Source: Aradus depressus
Taxonomy: Eukaryota > Arthropoda > Insecta > Hemiptera > Aradidae
Reading direction: 5' to 3'
Length of the DNA: 64,000 bases
NCBI GenBank assembly: GCA_963662175.1
Contig: OY759224.1
Coordinates: forward strand, 26,111,489 to 26,175,488
The notes below the pieces were generated by a model, which made no database searches, was not told where the DNA came from, and saw nothing but the letters and a program-made list of their open reading frames with translations. The position numbers were made by a program, and so were the translations under genes. Shown here in pieces: positions 44,385-55,489 of the stretch (its first letter is position 1; every line of letters begins with the position of its first letter).

Positions 44385-44625
44385 AGAGATCTCTGTGTAG
44401 GACTTTATTGGTGACATAGAAAAGCGTTGACAATTCGTTGGAGCAGTTTGGACTGGAATGCTTGGATTGTTTAGCTGTACCCCAAAGTTCGAGTTCGTCG
44501 GTCCAAATTGGACGTATAATGCTCTTGTAAATCGTAAGTTCGTTGTTAGTCTCCGTTCTTTTAGGCGATATTTATAACCGATGTTCTTATAAACGATTTT
44601 TATTGTACATACTACCCCATCTCAC
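44385..44625 (-). pseudogene. Jockey-like RT tail remnant
   Basis: The minus strand reads IYKSIIRPIWTDELELWGTA and later FYVTNKVLHRDL, equivalent to the YNAILKPxWTYGxxLWG region of Jockey RT. Frameshifted and short. Confidence 0.6.
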
Positions 44626-44974
44626 TACGCCTCGTATGTACTCGTACTTGGTATGTATAATATATCATTGTATATATACCCCATCCCTGAAGCCAGAAGA
44701 ACCCTTAAAAATTATGTAGGTACACAATAAGCTTTTAGGTTTATTATGAGAATATTTGCCCTAAGGTAACTTTCTACCTCCGGCAAAATAAGGCATTACT
44801 TCTGTTCGACCAGTCAAAAGCGTCTTGCCTAAAATAACATTTACGTACACCCTGTAGTAATCCACTCACAATACCATGGTTTTATTTAGTTAGGATATTC
44901 ACAAAAATTTTGTTTTAAATAATCCACTGTTTTTTCAGGGGGAGTTATTGGTTATTAGTTTGAAATGTGTCAAA

Positions 44975-45190
44975 CCTTGAGCACGCCATCCTTCGAATGG
45001 GACGTTAAGCTATGCTCCCGAGACTGTATGTTGTAAAGAACTCAAGATCCGGTATTGTAGGTAAATAATCCACCTTACGCAAAATCGTTCACACAGTTGG
45101 GCCGGTCTCACGTCCATCAGAGCGACGAAAGAATGCCCGGGTAGACGATATTACCTCTTAGTTAAAGCCTGGGCATGAATATCAATAATT
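44975..45190 (+). mobile_element. tRNA-derived SINE lacking the head
   Basis: 'ttgagcacgccatccttcga' to 'agcctgggcatgaatatc'. Confidence 0.75.
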
Positions 45191-45237
45191 AACTTAAAAA
45201 AAATTATATATGTACAAATATACAATATATATATATA

Positions 45238-45528
45238 AAGCTAGCTCATGCTAGCCTACTGAGCTGAAGATCGCGAGTCCAAACCCGACCGAGGCCCTTA
45301 AATGTTTTATCTGGGAGCTGAAAAAACCTTGAGCACGCCGTCCTTCGAATGGGACATTACGCGATGGTTCCGAGCCTGTGCGATTTCAGTTACTCATTAA
45401 AGACCCCTACGTTAAGGACTCCCATAGTAGAGTCGGAGATCTTGTCCAACAGAGCGACCAAAGAGCACTCTGGTAGTAGGCGATATGACCTCGTATTTAT
45501 AGCCCGGGCATGAGTCACAATATCTCGC
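45238..45528 (+). mobile_element. tRNA-derived SINE, degraded head
   Basis: 'gctagctcatgctagcc', B-box 'gcgagtccaaacccg', body through 'agcccgggcatgagtcac'. Confidence 0.78.
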
Positions 45529-45655
45529 AATAAATTAATAATAAAATATCAGTAAAGTAAATAGTATTTAAATAAAATAATTGGTGATAATAGAAATATT
45601 TGTGTGTATATTTCTTACTGTATTTTTATACCTTCGCGCATATAAATCCTCTATC

Positions 45656-45895
45656 CCGGAAGGTGAAAAAAATTTGAGCACGGCATCCTTTGGATGGGGC
45701 GTTAAGCGATGGTCTGTGCGATGTCAGCTACACGTTAAAAACCTCTACCCGAGGAATAAACTCGGTTAGCAAATTTAGAACTCCGACAGTAGAATGGGGC
45801 TCATGTCCACCAGAGCGACAAAAGAGTGCTCTGTTAGTTTAAGGGATATGACCTCATAGTTAAAGCCCGGGCATGAGTCACAATAACCAACAGTT
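45656..45895 (+). mobile_element. tRNA-derived SINE lacking the head
   Basis: Third SINE in a row in the same orientation within 1 kb; starts at 'ggaaggtgaaaaaaatttga', ends 'gcatgagtcacaataacc'. Confidence 0.75.
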
Positions 45896-46276
45896 CACTA
45901 GCCCCGTACATTCTATGTATTAATTGTTCAACGCTTGTCTATTTCAGAAATTAAGTTAAACAGATGAGACAGATATGGTTTAGACAGTAAGAAGCTTTTG
46001 CACGTCTCACGTTCAAAATTTCAACTAGATTTAACCTTTCATCAAGTTATCTGTCAGTCATTGTTAATTTTGCTTGATATAACAATAGTTATCAGTAAGG
46101 CCAACCTCACGTTAGGCAATTCCGAAGAGACGCGACGGATACTAAAGTATCTTGAGGATATCTTAGAAGTCACTTCCTATGTTGATTGGTGGAGAGACAC
46201 AAACGGCGCCACTCCCAGGAGATGCGTAACCTACCCGTATCCTACCAGTCCCTTGAGTCTCCTGCGTCGCCTCGCT

Positions 46277-46456
46277 ATGGCTGGTGAACACGTGTTCAAT
46301 ATAAAATTTATGGGTGAAATTGAAAAACGCCCTGAACTGTACAATTTTAATTTGCCTCAGTATTCCAGGAAGGACGTTGTGGAGAAGGGATGGACTGAAG
46401 TTGGCAAGCAAATGGACATGTTTGAAAATTTAATAAATTACTTATTTCTTACATAA
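46277..46456 (+). pseudogene. MADF-domain fragment of a Harbinger accessory protein
   Basis: From ATG 46277: MAGEHVFNIKFMGEIEKRPE, LYNFNLPQYSRKDVVEKGWT, EVGKQMDMF. The FxxxIExRPELYNxxxPxY...KxxWxEVxxxM pattern is the first half of a MADF (Myb/SANT-like) domain. Harbinger elements encode such a DNA-binding partner that carries the transposase to the element ends. The rest of the domain is lost after 46425 and the frame ends at a TAA in repeated 'ttacttatttcttacataaa'. The same frame extends back to the terminal repeat. Confidence 0.75.
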
Positions 46457-46529
46457 ATTACTTATTTCTTACATAAATTACTTATTTATTCCATAAATTA
46501 TTAAAAATGTAATAAATTACTTACCTCAA

Positions 46530-46815
46530 CGTGATCAAGATTCTTTCTTCTCCACTCACACATTCCCGCATTTGTGTGTTCCTCCGTTTTATGGATGGAG
46601 AAACAATATCAATCAAGTGTAGGGATGATTCATTCGGTAGAACGCTACGAACTTGGAATCCGACTTTTCCAGCTCTTCAGCAGCAACAAATAATCTGGAC
46701 TTAACATTCCTTTCGATGTAAAGATGGCGCCATAATCTACGGATTTTCCTTTTTTATAATAATAATAATATTAATAATAAGCAACAACGACATCTTCATC
46801 ACTTGAAGAATCTTC
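46530..46815 (-). pseudogene. Harbinger transposase N-terminal fragment
   Basis: On the minus strand a start-like MSSEDSSSDEDVV, a run interrupted by AT repeat and stops, then AAEELEKSDSKFVAFYRMN and, in a shifted frame, LIDIVSPSIKRRNTQMRECV and SGEERILITLR. This is the HARBI1-type pattern (FxxFYRM...IxPxIxRxxTxMRxxIxxEERLxITLR) before the DDE nuclease domain, which is missing. At least one frameshift and one stop; not functional. Confidence 0.8.
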
Positions 46816-47338
46816 ACTTGACATGGTGAACAACTCAGCTTCTTGCCACGGCTAGATGGAGACTGAAGAGATCCTAGTCGCTGCACAGTTTCCTCAGTGT
46901 GAGGAGAAAAGTTGCCCACGGGTATCATACCCACATGCAACTCAAATTGCTGATACTTGAGTATTCGTCGCGTCTCTTCGGAATTGCCTAATGTGAGGTT
47001 GGCCTAAATAGTATACATAAAAGACAATAGCCATATATATACTAGGGATGAGTTGTGACACAGTTAAGGAACAGGAATAACATATCTGTCCCCATCCATG
47101 AAATTTTAAACTGTTGAAATGTTGTTAGATGTTCCTGGAGCCCCCCCTAGGATTTTTTAAAAATTTCTAGTCTAAAATCTCAATCTAAAAACGTTTCCGT
47201 AAGCAGGGAGCGTCACAGAGGATCCAAGAACTTCTGTCTGGGTCCTCTCTTCCTTCTCATGGTTTTTTTTAATGGCTAACCATCGCCAAGGAACATCTTT
47301 GTTTCATTTGTCAAAATGATTCCAACAAAAAAAAAAAG

Positions 47339-47505
47339 TCGTCGGTGAATCACCGGCAAAATACTTCCCCAGAACGCAATAATGAATTCCCCCTCCAAGA
47401 CTAGCGACCGTTTGCGCTAATACTCAACAGTCATACTTACATAGGAACTCCTAAATCCTCACACTAAATAAATCGATAAATTTATTCCATCGACCGTTAT
47501 GTTTT
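47339..47505 (+). repeat. Rep-A left end
   Basis: 'gtcggtgaatcaccggc', 'atacttccccagaacgcaat', 'gaccgtttgcgctaatact'. Confidence 0.75.
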
Positions 47506-47600
47506 CTATATTATTTATATACGTTTATTTAAATTTTTTAAACTCTTATTTATTAAAACATTTTAAAATATGTTATTTTCAAGATTATTTATCAGACTGC

Positions 47601-47625
47601 CTGATGATAAGGGCAACCTCGAAAG
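47601..47625 (+). ncRNA. Weak hammerhead-like motif
   Basis: CTGATGA then TAAGGGCAACCTC and GAAAG. The stem is only about three pairs; listed for completeness. Confidence 0.25.
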
Positions 47626-47831
47626 CCGGCTAGCAAGAATTAATAAAATGTGTGAGAAGTCAGACTATAGTTTATTTTATAACCTGTATGGATGTCCATC
47701 GATGACCGATGGTTGAATAATCGTATAATATTTTCGATAGTTTCGAGGTGATGTTTGTTTATTCGATGGAAATTTAATTGAATTTTGATAAAATGATACT
47801 CTTCTTGTTACTGATGATTCAATACTGGTTG

Positions 47832-48058
47832 TCTTTAACGAGTAGCTGACATCGCACATCGCTTAACGTCCCATCCGAAGAACGGCGAGCTCATTTTTTT
47901 TTTTCGATATCAGGTACCCTAGGTGAATAGAACTAGGTAGACAACATTTCGGATTTCCATACTAGAGTTGGGCTCATGTCCACCAGAGTGACGAAAGAGC
48001 GCTCTGTTAGTAGGCGATATGACCTTGTAGTTAAAGCCCGGGCATGAGTCATAATAAC
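47832..48058. mobile_element. Chimeric SINE: minus piece joined to plus piece
   Basis: 47832-47895 is minus-strand SINE ('gtctttaacgagtagctgac' to 'aacggcgagctca'). After a T run, 47905-48058 is plus-strand SINE ('gatatcaggtaccctaggtg' to 'gcatgagtcataataacta'). Confidence 0.75.
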
Positions 48059-48411
48059 TAAACTATATTGTAAATTCAGAAACTCTTAATTTAACTGTTA
48101 TTTTTGGGATATTGTTGAATTTTGGCCAACTTTGGCTGAGCCATGCATTGCCTAAAGGGGGTCAGACCACAAAATTAATAGGACTCAAAGTCTATGAATT
48201 TTTTAATAAGGGACGGTGTTGGATATGTGAGACACGCAAGGCACCCCCGCAGACATGCCATCAGCTCAGTATGTTATTAGGGCCGATATGTAGTAGGGGA
48301 ATCGCAAAATAGACCTAAGATCCCTATTTTCCAAATTTGGTAGCCATTTTTAAATTCTCAAACGAATACAATCGAGTATAAAGATATAGTCAAACGGTTC
48401 CCAGGTAAAAT

Positions 48412-48645
48412 CCGGTTGAGGCCCTTACGTTTCTTGGAGTAGAAAAAACCTTAAGCACGCTGTCCTTCGGATGGGACGTTAAGCGAACGTCCCGAGTATG
48501 TTCGATGTCAGCTACTCATTAAAGACGCCTAGGAATAAACTCCCCTAGTAGAGTCGGGCTCATGTCCACCAGAGCGACGAAAGAGCGTTCTGGTAGTAGG
48601 CGATATGGCCTTTAACTATAAAGCCCGGGCTTGAGTAACATTGAC
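48412..48645 (+). mobile_element. tRNA-derived SINE, head lost
   Basis: 'ggttgaggcccttacgtttc' to 'agcccgggcttgagtaaca'. Confidence 0.75.
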
Positions 48646-48703
48646 TAACTATATTTTATATTTACATTGTTTTCTTTTTTTTCTATATCTCGCACATTGG
48701 GAC

Positions 48704-48734
48704 CTGATGATGGGACGTAAGAACGTCCCGAAAC
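48704..48734 (+). ncRNA. Hammerhead-like hairpin with 7-bp stem
   Basis: CTGATGA, extra T, GGGACGT-AAGA-ACGTCCC, GAAAC. The strongest stem II of all copies in the window. Confidence 0.5.
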
Positions 48735-48759
48735 ATCGTTGGGATAAAGACACTTCCGA

Positions 48760-49500
48760 AGATTTTTTTTTGAAAAATAGTTATTTTAATTTTTATTAAA
48801 TTGAATCCTATTACCATATATTGGTTTAACAGAAATAAATTTATTATTATTATTGTAAGTTCAGACTCTCCTTACACAATCAGAAAGTGACTAACTTACA
48901 ATTAGTGAAATAGATGATTAATTGGCTCAGAGGAACTAGTTTTTTAAAATATTTATTTTTTATACTTTTTATTGAGGCCATACAAAAATAGTTTTTAGCT
49001 TTCGTGAATCAAATAAAAATTGATGATCCGATTTCATACCGTTTCGCAACATAATTTAACATTCAACCTACTACTGAATAGCCGGTAAACTAATAACGTA
49101 AACATTAATTATTTTGTAGTCAATGGAAAAATATGTCAGTGTCATCATTTTTAATCATTATGTTCAAAGAAAAAAATGTTGGTGATATGATGACAAAGAT
49201 GGGGCCTAAACGACAAAACCAACGTGAAATATTGATTGGCTTCTTTTCTAAGTTGGTACCCAATATATTCTACTCTAAAGAGAATTTTTAAGAAATGACT
49301 GTATGCATAAATAAAGTGTTTTGAGAAGGAGGCAATTTAAACTGTGAAAGGCGGCTTTATGCAATACTAATGATTTTTATGACAAGAACATTAGTTCAAA
49401 AACAGCAATAACAGCCGATGTAATTAAGGTAACAAAACAGTTTTTTTGTATTTAAATTGAAAACGTCCTAAGGGCGACTTATATCAATTTTCAACCTAAG
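48760..49500. other. No gene recognised
   Basis: AT-rich, only scraps of Rep-A-like text near 49400-49500 ('aacagccgatgtaattaagg'). Confidence 0.4.
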
Positions 49501-49511
49501 CATATTGCCTA

Positions 49512-49735
49512 AGCCCGACTCTAATGTGAGAGTCCAAATTTTGCCTACCTAGGTTTAGTTAAACCTGGTAGAGATCTTTAAGGAGTACCTGACATCGTGT
49601 AGGCTTGTTAACGTTCCATCCGAAGGACGGCGTGCTCAAGGTTTTTCCACCTCCCTAATTACCTCGAACGGGTTTCGAACCCGCCATCTTGAGCTCAGTA
49701 GACAAGCACTCAACCTCTGAGCTACCGGGGCCCTC
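49512..49735 (-). mobile_element. tRNA-derived SINE
   Basis: Minus-strand copy missing the 3' part; the head complement is 'gagctaccggggccctc'. Confidence 0.78.
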
Positions 49736-49906
49736 AACAAACTGCCGATGTAGTGAAAATAACACACTGTTTTATATGAGGTTTTGAAAACCTCTGGGTT
49801 TACTATTTGATTAACTAATATAGTAGAAAAAGGTGAAATTCCGTTGAAAAAATAACATCGAATTTTTGTCCGATTACGTAACTTCTCTTTATATATAATA
49901 GCTTTG

Positions 49907-50193
49907 TGGGCGCCGGTAGCTCAGTGGTGGCTTGCTTACTGAGCTCAAGATCGCAGGTCCTTCATTTTTTTTTATCTGGGAGGTGAAAAATCTTGAGCAC
50001 GTCGTCCTGTTCAGCGATGGTCCCTTGCCTGTACTATGTCAGATACTCTTTAAAAACCTATAGGTGAATAAAAATTTAGGACTCCCATAGTAGAGTCAGA
50101 CTCATGTCCATCAGAATGTCGACAGAGCTGTCTGGTAGTAGGCGATATGACCTTGTAATTAAAGCCCGGGCATGAGTCATAATAACTAACTAT
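49907..50193 (+). mobile_element. tRNA-derived SINE
   Basis: Starts 'gggcgccggtagctcagtgg', has deletions around the B box, ends 'gcatgagtcataataactaa'. Confidence 0.85.
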
Positions 50194-50870
50194 AATAGCT
50201 TGGGAGTTAAAACCTCCCACACTCAGACTGATGATCCATGTCTTTTGATCATTAAGAAAGTTGAAGGTTACAAATTATCATTTTTATTTTGACCGCTCTA
50301 TGGGTTAGAGTGGTGATGGGGGGGTTGTTATGAAATAGCCCAGGGTGTTATGTGAGTGTTATGGGTTAGGGTGAGTGTTATGAGCTCTCATCTAACACCC
50401 GACTAATGACCCTATGGTGTTACCGAGTCCCCCCTTCAGCTCAGTATAACTCAGCCCTTTGAGGGCCACACACAAACCACCCATTCTGATAAGAATTTCA
50501 ACCTTTACCATCAAATGTGTTATTTCATGGAGATGTAGAAAACAAGTCATATCCGAAATTACTATTATTATCATTATCATTACGAATAAACAGAAATTTT
50601 CACCTTCGTTTAAGTGCCCATTAGCTCGTATCAAGATATCTATCAATACATTAATCCAAATTGCACACCATTTCGAGGCGATAATGTTCTTTCAAAACTA
50701 GCTGTCGTGCACACTAGTACTCGGCAATATTCTACAAAAGAATAAGTTGTAACCAACAATCATCAATTTTATCAAGCCCATAAAAACCAATGGATAGTTT
50801 TCACTTAAATCGTATCACGAAATAATTTGACTTTTCAGAAGAGGCGTGCTGGAGAGGGGAGAATTAATTG
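50194..50870. other. No gene recognised
   Basis: Contains a short G/T-rich direct repeat ('gggttagggtgagtgttatg' type, 50300-50380). Open frames on both strands here look accidental. Confidence 0.4.
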
Positions 50871-51057
50871 ATTTTCAGCCAAGTCAGCCGAAGAGGATTA
50901 GGGTTGGTAGTAGGGATGTACAACTATCGATAGTTGACGTTAACGATAGTTTCGATACTATCGATAGTTTAAGGACTTTGTATTTCTGGGATCCACTGAA
51001 TCGAAGGAAGGTTAATTTACTATTCTTGTAGCGTGCTTTGTTGTTTTGAACTGAAAA

Positions 51058-51318
51058 ATGAATCGTAAACGAAAGTCTGATGTGTGGAGTTACTTCGATA
51101 AGGATGTGTGGAGTTACTTCGATAAGGATGTGTGGAGTTACTTCGATAAGGATGTGTGGAGTTACTTCGATAAGGATGTGTGGAGTTACTTCGATAAGGA
51201 TGTGGGTCCAAAAAAACTAGCTAAATGTCGTTTTTGCAGTGCCGCAGACAGAACTTGCGAAAACACTTCCGATTTGAAGGATCTCTTGTTGGTTTTTTGT
51301 TTTATTTTATTTTGTTGA
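51058..51318 (+). pseudogene. BED zinc-finger N-terminus of a hAT transposase with internal 24-bp expansion
   Basis: Starts MNRKRKSDVWSYFDK and then repeats DVWSYFDK so that five perfect 24-bp units fill 51079-51198. It continues DVGPKKLAKCRFCSAADRT and CENTSDLKDLL. SxVWxYFxK...KAKCxxCxxxxxxxxNTSxLKRHL is the BED-finger pattern of hAT transposases and their domesticated relatives, used to bind the element ends. The zinc-binding CxxC is kept, but the usual LKRH histidine is changed to D/L. The remaining transposase is absent. Confidence 0.8.
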
Positions 51319-51435
51319 GGTTTCTGATGTTCTAGTGTTTGATTTTAGTTGTTAGTTGTTGATGTGATATTTTTTGTTAGTACCTAACAATGGAGACTCA
51401 TCTGGTCAATATATAATATATAATTCATATTTTTA

Positions 51436-51783
51436 GGTTAGGTTAGGTTTTATGACTCATGCCCGGGCTTTAACTACGACGTTATATCGCCTACTACCAG
51501 AGCGCTCTTGCGTCACTCTGGTGGACATGAGCCCGACTCTACTATGATAGTCCTAAATTTTGCCTACCCTAAATTTTTATTCATCTAGGGCAAGGGGTCT
51601 TTAACGAGTACATGACATTGTACAGGCTCGGGACCATTGCTTAACGTCCCATCCGAAGGACGGCGTGCTTAAGTTTATTTTGCCTCACAAATAAAATAAA
51701 CTAAATGCCTCGGTTGGGTTTCATACCCACGTTCTTGAGCTCAAAAGGCAAGCACGCATACCACTGAGCTACCGGCGCCATCT
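51436..51783 (-). mobile_element. tRNA-derived SINE nested in hAT, 12-bp TSD
   Basis: TTCATATTTTTA at 51424-51435 and 51784-51795. The complete minus-strand copy has a GGTTAGGTTAGG tail on the plus strand. It is younger than the hAT insertion. Confidence 0.95.
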
Positions 51784-52439
51784 TTCATATTTTTATGTGC
51801 AATTGAAGTGTAGTTTAGTTCCTGATTGCGTTAACGAACCGATCTCATCAGTTGAAGTACGTATTGTTGAGCTTTTCTGCTACTAAAAGAAATATACCTA
51901 CTTACACTGTACGACATCTTGTTTATTTGTCTTCCTTAGATTACTTACATGGTACATGTGTGTATATACATGAGCATAGAGTGACTAGATGTCACTTCTT
52001 AAAAAAAATATTTCGATAGTACTATCGATATCGCCATCGATAGTTTTACACCCCTAGTTGGTAGGTAATTTAGATTTCAATTATATAATTTCTCCTTCTC
52101 TCTCTAACCCATTTTCTCTTTATTTTTATATTTTTTTCAAGTTATTTAGATACAAACAAATGTCACTTTAATTTAAGCTCGACCCTGACTGCAGAATAAG
52201 CAGTAAGTGACTGCAAAATGACCTCTGCCATTGAGATTAATGGTTGAGAAATCACGTTATTTGTCAATGTTCATTCATTTGATTGTTCTTCATTTACTTT
52301 ATTTTTATTTATTTATGAGTCTGCAATTTTATTTGTACTAGTTTACGTGGCACTTATTAACAATAATTAATATTTCTTTATTTTATTTTTTTCTTTATGA
52401 GTTTAACGTTTCATCACACAATAGGAACAGAAATTTTAC

Positions 52440-53050
52440 GATTAAATGACTGCCATCCCTTTAAAAAACGACGCTATCTAGGCCTCGTACTCGACAAACG
52501 ACTAACTTGGAATCCTCACATGAGACTGAAAAGACGAGATGAACAGACGTTATAAACTTCTACTAAGACTATTAGACAAAAGATCCAAACTAACTTTGAC
52601 AACAAAACGACTTATATACAACGCAATACTCAAACCTATGTGGACTTACGGACTTGGAACTCTGGGGTTCTGCCAAGGCTTCCAATCTCCAGCGCATCCA
52701 ATCCCTTTAATCCAAAATCCTTGGTACAATAGCCAATGCTCCTTACTACGTTTCCAACAAAACTCTTCACACTGACATTAACTTACCTTTCATCACCTAA
52801 GTTGCTAAATCCAAGTATAAAAAATTGTATTCCTCCCTAAGTTCCCACAATAATCCTGAGCAGATGCAGTGACAGTGAATAGCTATAAACAAGAAAAAAA
52901 CAGTGACTAGGGAGTGTCACCACTGGGTGATTTCTCCCCTCATGACATTTTGACATTGCCATTATCTCTTTATTAGCACATTTGCTTGTTGTATTTATTT
53001 GTATACAGTTGTAAATAGCTATTTGTAAATTAAAAAAAAAAAAAAATTAC
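52440..53050 (+). mobile_element. Jockey-like LINE, RT tail and 3' UTR
   Basis: Encodes RRYLGLVLDKRLTWNPHMRL, then in a shifted frame MNRRYKLLLRLLDKRSKLTL and KRLIYNAILKPMWTYGLGTL, and a third frame NAPYYVSNKTLHTDINLP. This is the palm/thumb end of a Jockey-clade RT with two frameshifts. The 3' UTR matches 13.3 kb ('gggagtgtcaccactggg') and ends in an A run at about 53031-53047. Confidence 0.8.
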
Positions 53051-53439
53051 TGCCAGCGTTGATTGGAACCTAGTCACTTTGGGCTCGTAGGTAGTACAGT
53101 TATTCATTCTTTGAACCACTTCAAGTAGAAGTATCAGTAGTGCACATGGCGGATAGAAAGTTCCAAATTTTCTGGATAATCTCTGTATAACGCTTCACTT
53201 GCATCCATGGAGAGCACTAGCCGCCTAAAGACCAATCTTTAGTTGGAGAGATACGAGTATACGCGAAAATAGAATGGACGGTATAGGAGGGAGTCGGAAG
53301 GATCCAAGGATGCTGGATACAGATCCTGGGCCTCCGGACTGCTACTGACTATAAAAGAGAGACTGACAAACGAAGGGTACTGTGTGGACATGGTACACTG
53401 GATAAAACAGACTTTACGATACGAAGGCGTGCTCCTGGG

Positions 53440-53790
53440 CGCGAATTCCATTGAAGATGAGAGTCTCCAATAATTTGCCGAGCTCCCTGCACACAAGTGC
53501 TCGTTTCCAAGTCCTAGGGAAGTGGCCCATCCTAAGGCAGGAGATTTGACATGATAGTCGGGACAGCTTTCTTGGTTATAACGTCTATGAGATCGCTCTC
53601 AGGGGCATTGCCATTCTTCTGTCTCCCAACCGCCAAACTTAGATCAATTTCATCCCGGCCAGGTGTGTCTTCCGTATCAGGCAGAGTACGGGCAACTCTC
53701 CCGTAAATCCCGGGTGAATCCACCGGGTCATCCTCCGGGAGGGAGCTCTGGTGCATCCCGCCAACTTCCTCCAGGAACATGGCATACTGG
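53440..53790 (-). pseudogene. R1-like RT N-terminal fragment
   Basis: The minus strand reads VGRQKNGNAPESDLIDVITK KAVPT, then TWKRALV and CRELGKLLETLIFNGI in other frames. This fits the start of a non-LTR RT (xKxxKAPGPDxI ... FPxxWKxAxV ... LGKxLExxI). Frames are broken several times and the sequence to the left (53240-53440) may run the other way. Confidence 0.5.
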
Positions 53791-53887
53791 TTACCAACTC
53801 TACCTACGAGGAACTGTCATGAGTTAAATAACAGAACCAGAGAAACCAGAAAAACAGCTTATAATTCCAGGGGTTATTGTGGGCTAC

Positions 53888-54084
53888 TATGGGAGTCAGA
53901 ATTTTGCATACTCTAAATGTTTATTCATATAACATTTTTTTAACGAGTACCTGACTTCGTATAGGCCCGGGACAATCGCTGAACGTCCCATCCGAAGGAC
54001 GGCGTGCTCCAGGTTTTTCCTCAGGCCGGTTATGAACCCGTGATCTGGAGCTCGGTAGGCTAGCATCTGAGCTACCGGCGCCCT
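53888..54084 (-). mobile_element. tRNA-derived SINE, head half
   Basis: Minus strand, 'gggagtcagaattttgcata' to the head 'gagctaccggcgccctcc'. Confidence 0.8.
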
Positions 54085-54089
54085 CCACA

Positions 54090-54585
54090 TAAATATGTAG
54101 TCAGCTGCACTTTTGAAATGTCAGCTGTCGATGGCTTAAGCCTGAACCAATATACTTTATGATGTATATTTTTTTGTGAAATTAAACAGTATACAAGTTG
54201 TACAAGTTCTTTGTATTTATTTATTTTATTATTTTCCACTGTATCGACACAGATCGCAGAAATGTATTTGGACATGAATAGGTCCTGTAATTTCCAAAAG
54301 TTAAGCGAAATGCTGACTTCATGCAATATCTGCATTTTCCCAATATCATCCTTCCTGGAATGCATCAAATATTCCCAGGGTAATTGCAATTTTCACCAGC
54401 CATGGATGGTGCACGGGGAGTTATGCAACCAGTTGGGAATTCAATCTTGTTTATATCAGAATTTTATGATTTTTCAATTCCCTGAATCCAAAAAGGTCAT
54501 AATATGTTTTTGTAGAAACGATAATTCCCTATGGGAAGAAATATATCGATATGAAACGTTGATATTCAGCTAAATCGAGACCTAT
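54090..54585. other. Sequence without recognised repeat
   Basis: Open frames occur on both strands (minus 54072-54389, plus 54211-54573), but neither shows a domain, splice signals or promoter. I do not call a gene. Confidence 0.35.
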
Positions 54586-54589
54586 CGAC

Positions 54590-55015
54590 ATTTTTACTTC
54601 TCCAACTATACGAAGTATAGGGCAAGTTATGTAATCGGTCAAAAAATTGTTTTCAACGGAATTTTATGTTTTCGAACCTTCCCTCCGATTCTAAGAATGA
54701 AATAATCTTAAATTTCTGCCTGTGTGTGCAATAATTCGTAAGAAAGTTAATGTATCGATATAAAAATTTCTTACTTGAAGCCAAAACTCAATGAGGACAT
54801 AACAGGGGGTTCAGGGGAGGAGACTCTGTACAAAAACTGTAATAACTGCCGATGTAATGAATGTATCGACACAAAATTTAGTATGAGGATTTGGGAGCCC
54901 CTATGTAACAATAAGTCAACTTAAATTAGCGCAAACGGTCGACTGGTTTGGGGGGGGGGGAGCGAAAAGTTAATTGATTAATTCGTTCTGGGAAACTTTG
55001 CCTCACATTCAGTGA
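54590..55015 (-). repeat. Rep-A element with both ends, minus strand
   Basis: Right-end complement 'ctatacgaagtatagggc' and 'aagttatgtaatcggtcaaa'; two units; left-end complement 'gcgcaaacggtcgactggtt' and 'ggagcgaaaagttaattgat'. Confidence 0.8.
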
Positions 55016-55249
55016 ACATTTTTTTTTTTTTTTTGAAATATTTTATTATGCATCTTCACAGTCGGAACAGACCCTAAGTAAAGTTGACAATAGGTAATAG
55101 AACAATTTATGTACAATGATAACTAAATACAAGAGAGAAAAAAATAAAATAATTAATAATTAAAAAATTAAAATAATAATAATGAAAATGTCTCCGTTAA
55201 TTCCTGAAGAATAAGAATAAGAATATAATAAGTAAGAATAACAATATAG

Positions 55250-55488
55250 GTTTAGGTTTTATGACTCATGCCCGGGCTTTAACTACGAGGTCATATCGCC
55301 TACTACCAGAGCCCTCTTTCGTCACTCTGGTGGACATGAGCCCGACTCTACTATGGGAGTCCTAAATTATATGTACCTACCTTAACTTTTTATTCACCTA
55401 GAGCAGGGGTCTGCTTGACATCGTACAGACTCGGGATCATCGCTTAGTGTCCCATCCGAAGGACGGCGTGCTTAAGTTTATTTTACCA
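55250..55488 (-). mobile_element. tRNA-derived SINE lacking the head
   Basis: Plus-strand text starts AGGTTTAGGTTTTATGACTC and stops at 'aagtttattttacc'. Confidence 0.82.
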
Positions 55489-55489
55489 T

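Larger units (their letters stand above)
46099..47004. mobile_element. PIF/Harbinger element, 906 bp, TAA TSD
   Basis: Inverted termini of about 53 bp start GGCCAACCTCAC on both ends and differ at only a few positions. TAA flanks both sides (46096-46098 and 47005-47007), the 3-bp TWA-type TSD expected for PIF/Harbinger. The interior keeps parts of both Harbinger genes: a MADF/Myb-like fragment on the plus strand and a transposase N-terminus on the minus strand. A central deletion has joined them, so the element is non-autonomous. Confidence 0.92.
50911..52056 (+). mobile_element. hAT transposon derivative with 8-bp TSD
   Basis: GTTGGTAG flanks the element at 50903-50910 and 52057-52064. The termini are inverted ('tagggatgtacaactatcga' and the complement of 'taggggtgtaaaactatcga'). 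The interior has a BED-finger ORF (51058-51318) and a nested SINE. The transposase catalytic domain is missing. It landed in a Rep-A unit. Confidence 0.92.

Noticed and set aside
48112..48312. 66-codon ORF
   Set aside because: No domain, no exon signals, and it lies between SINE fragments; not supportable as a gene.
54072..54573. Overlapping 105- and 120-codon ORFs on opposite strands
   Set aside because: Neither has a recognisable domain, and mutual antisense openness suggests composition. RNA-seq would be needed to revive either.
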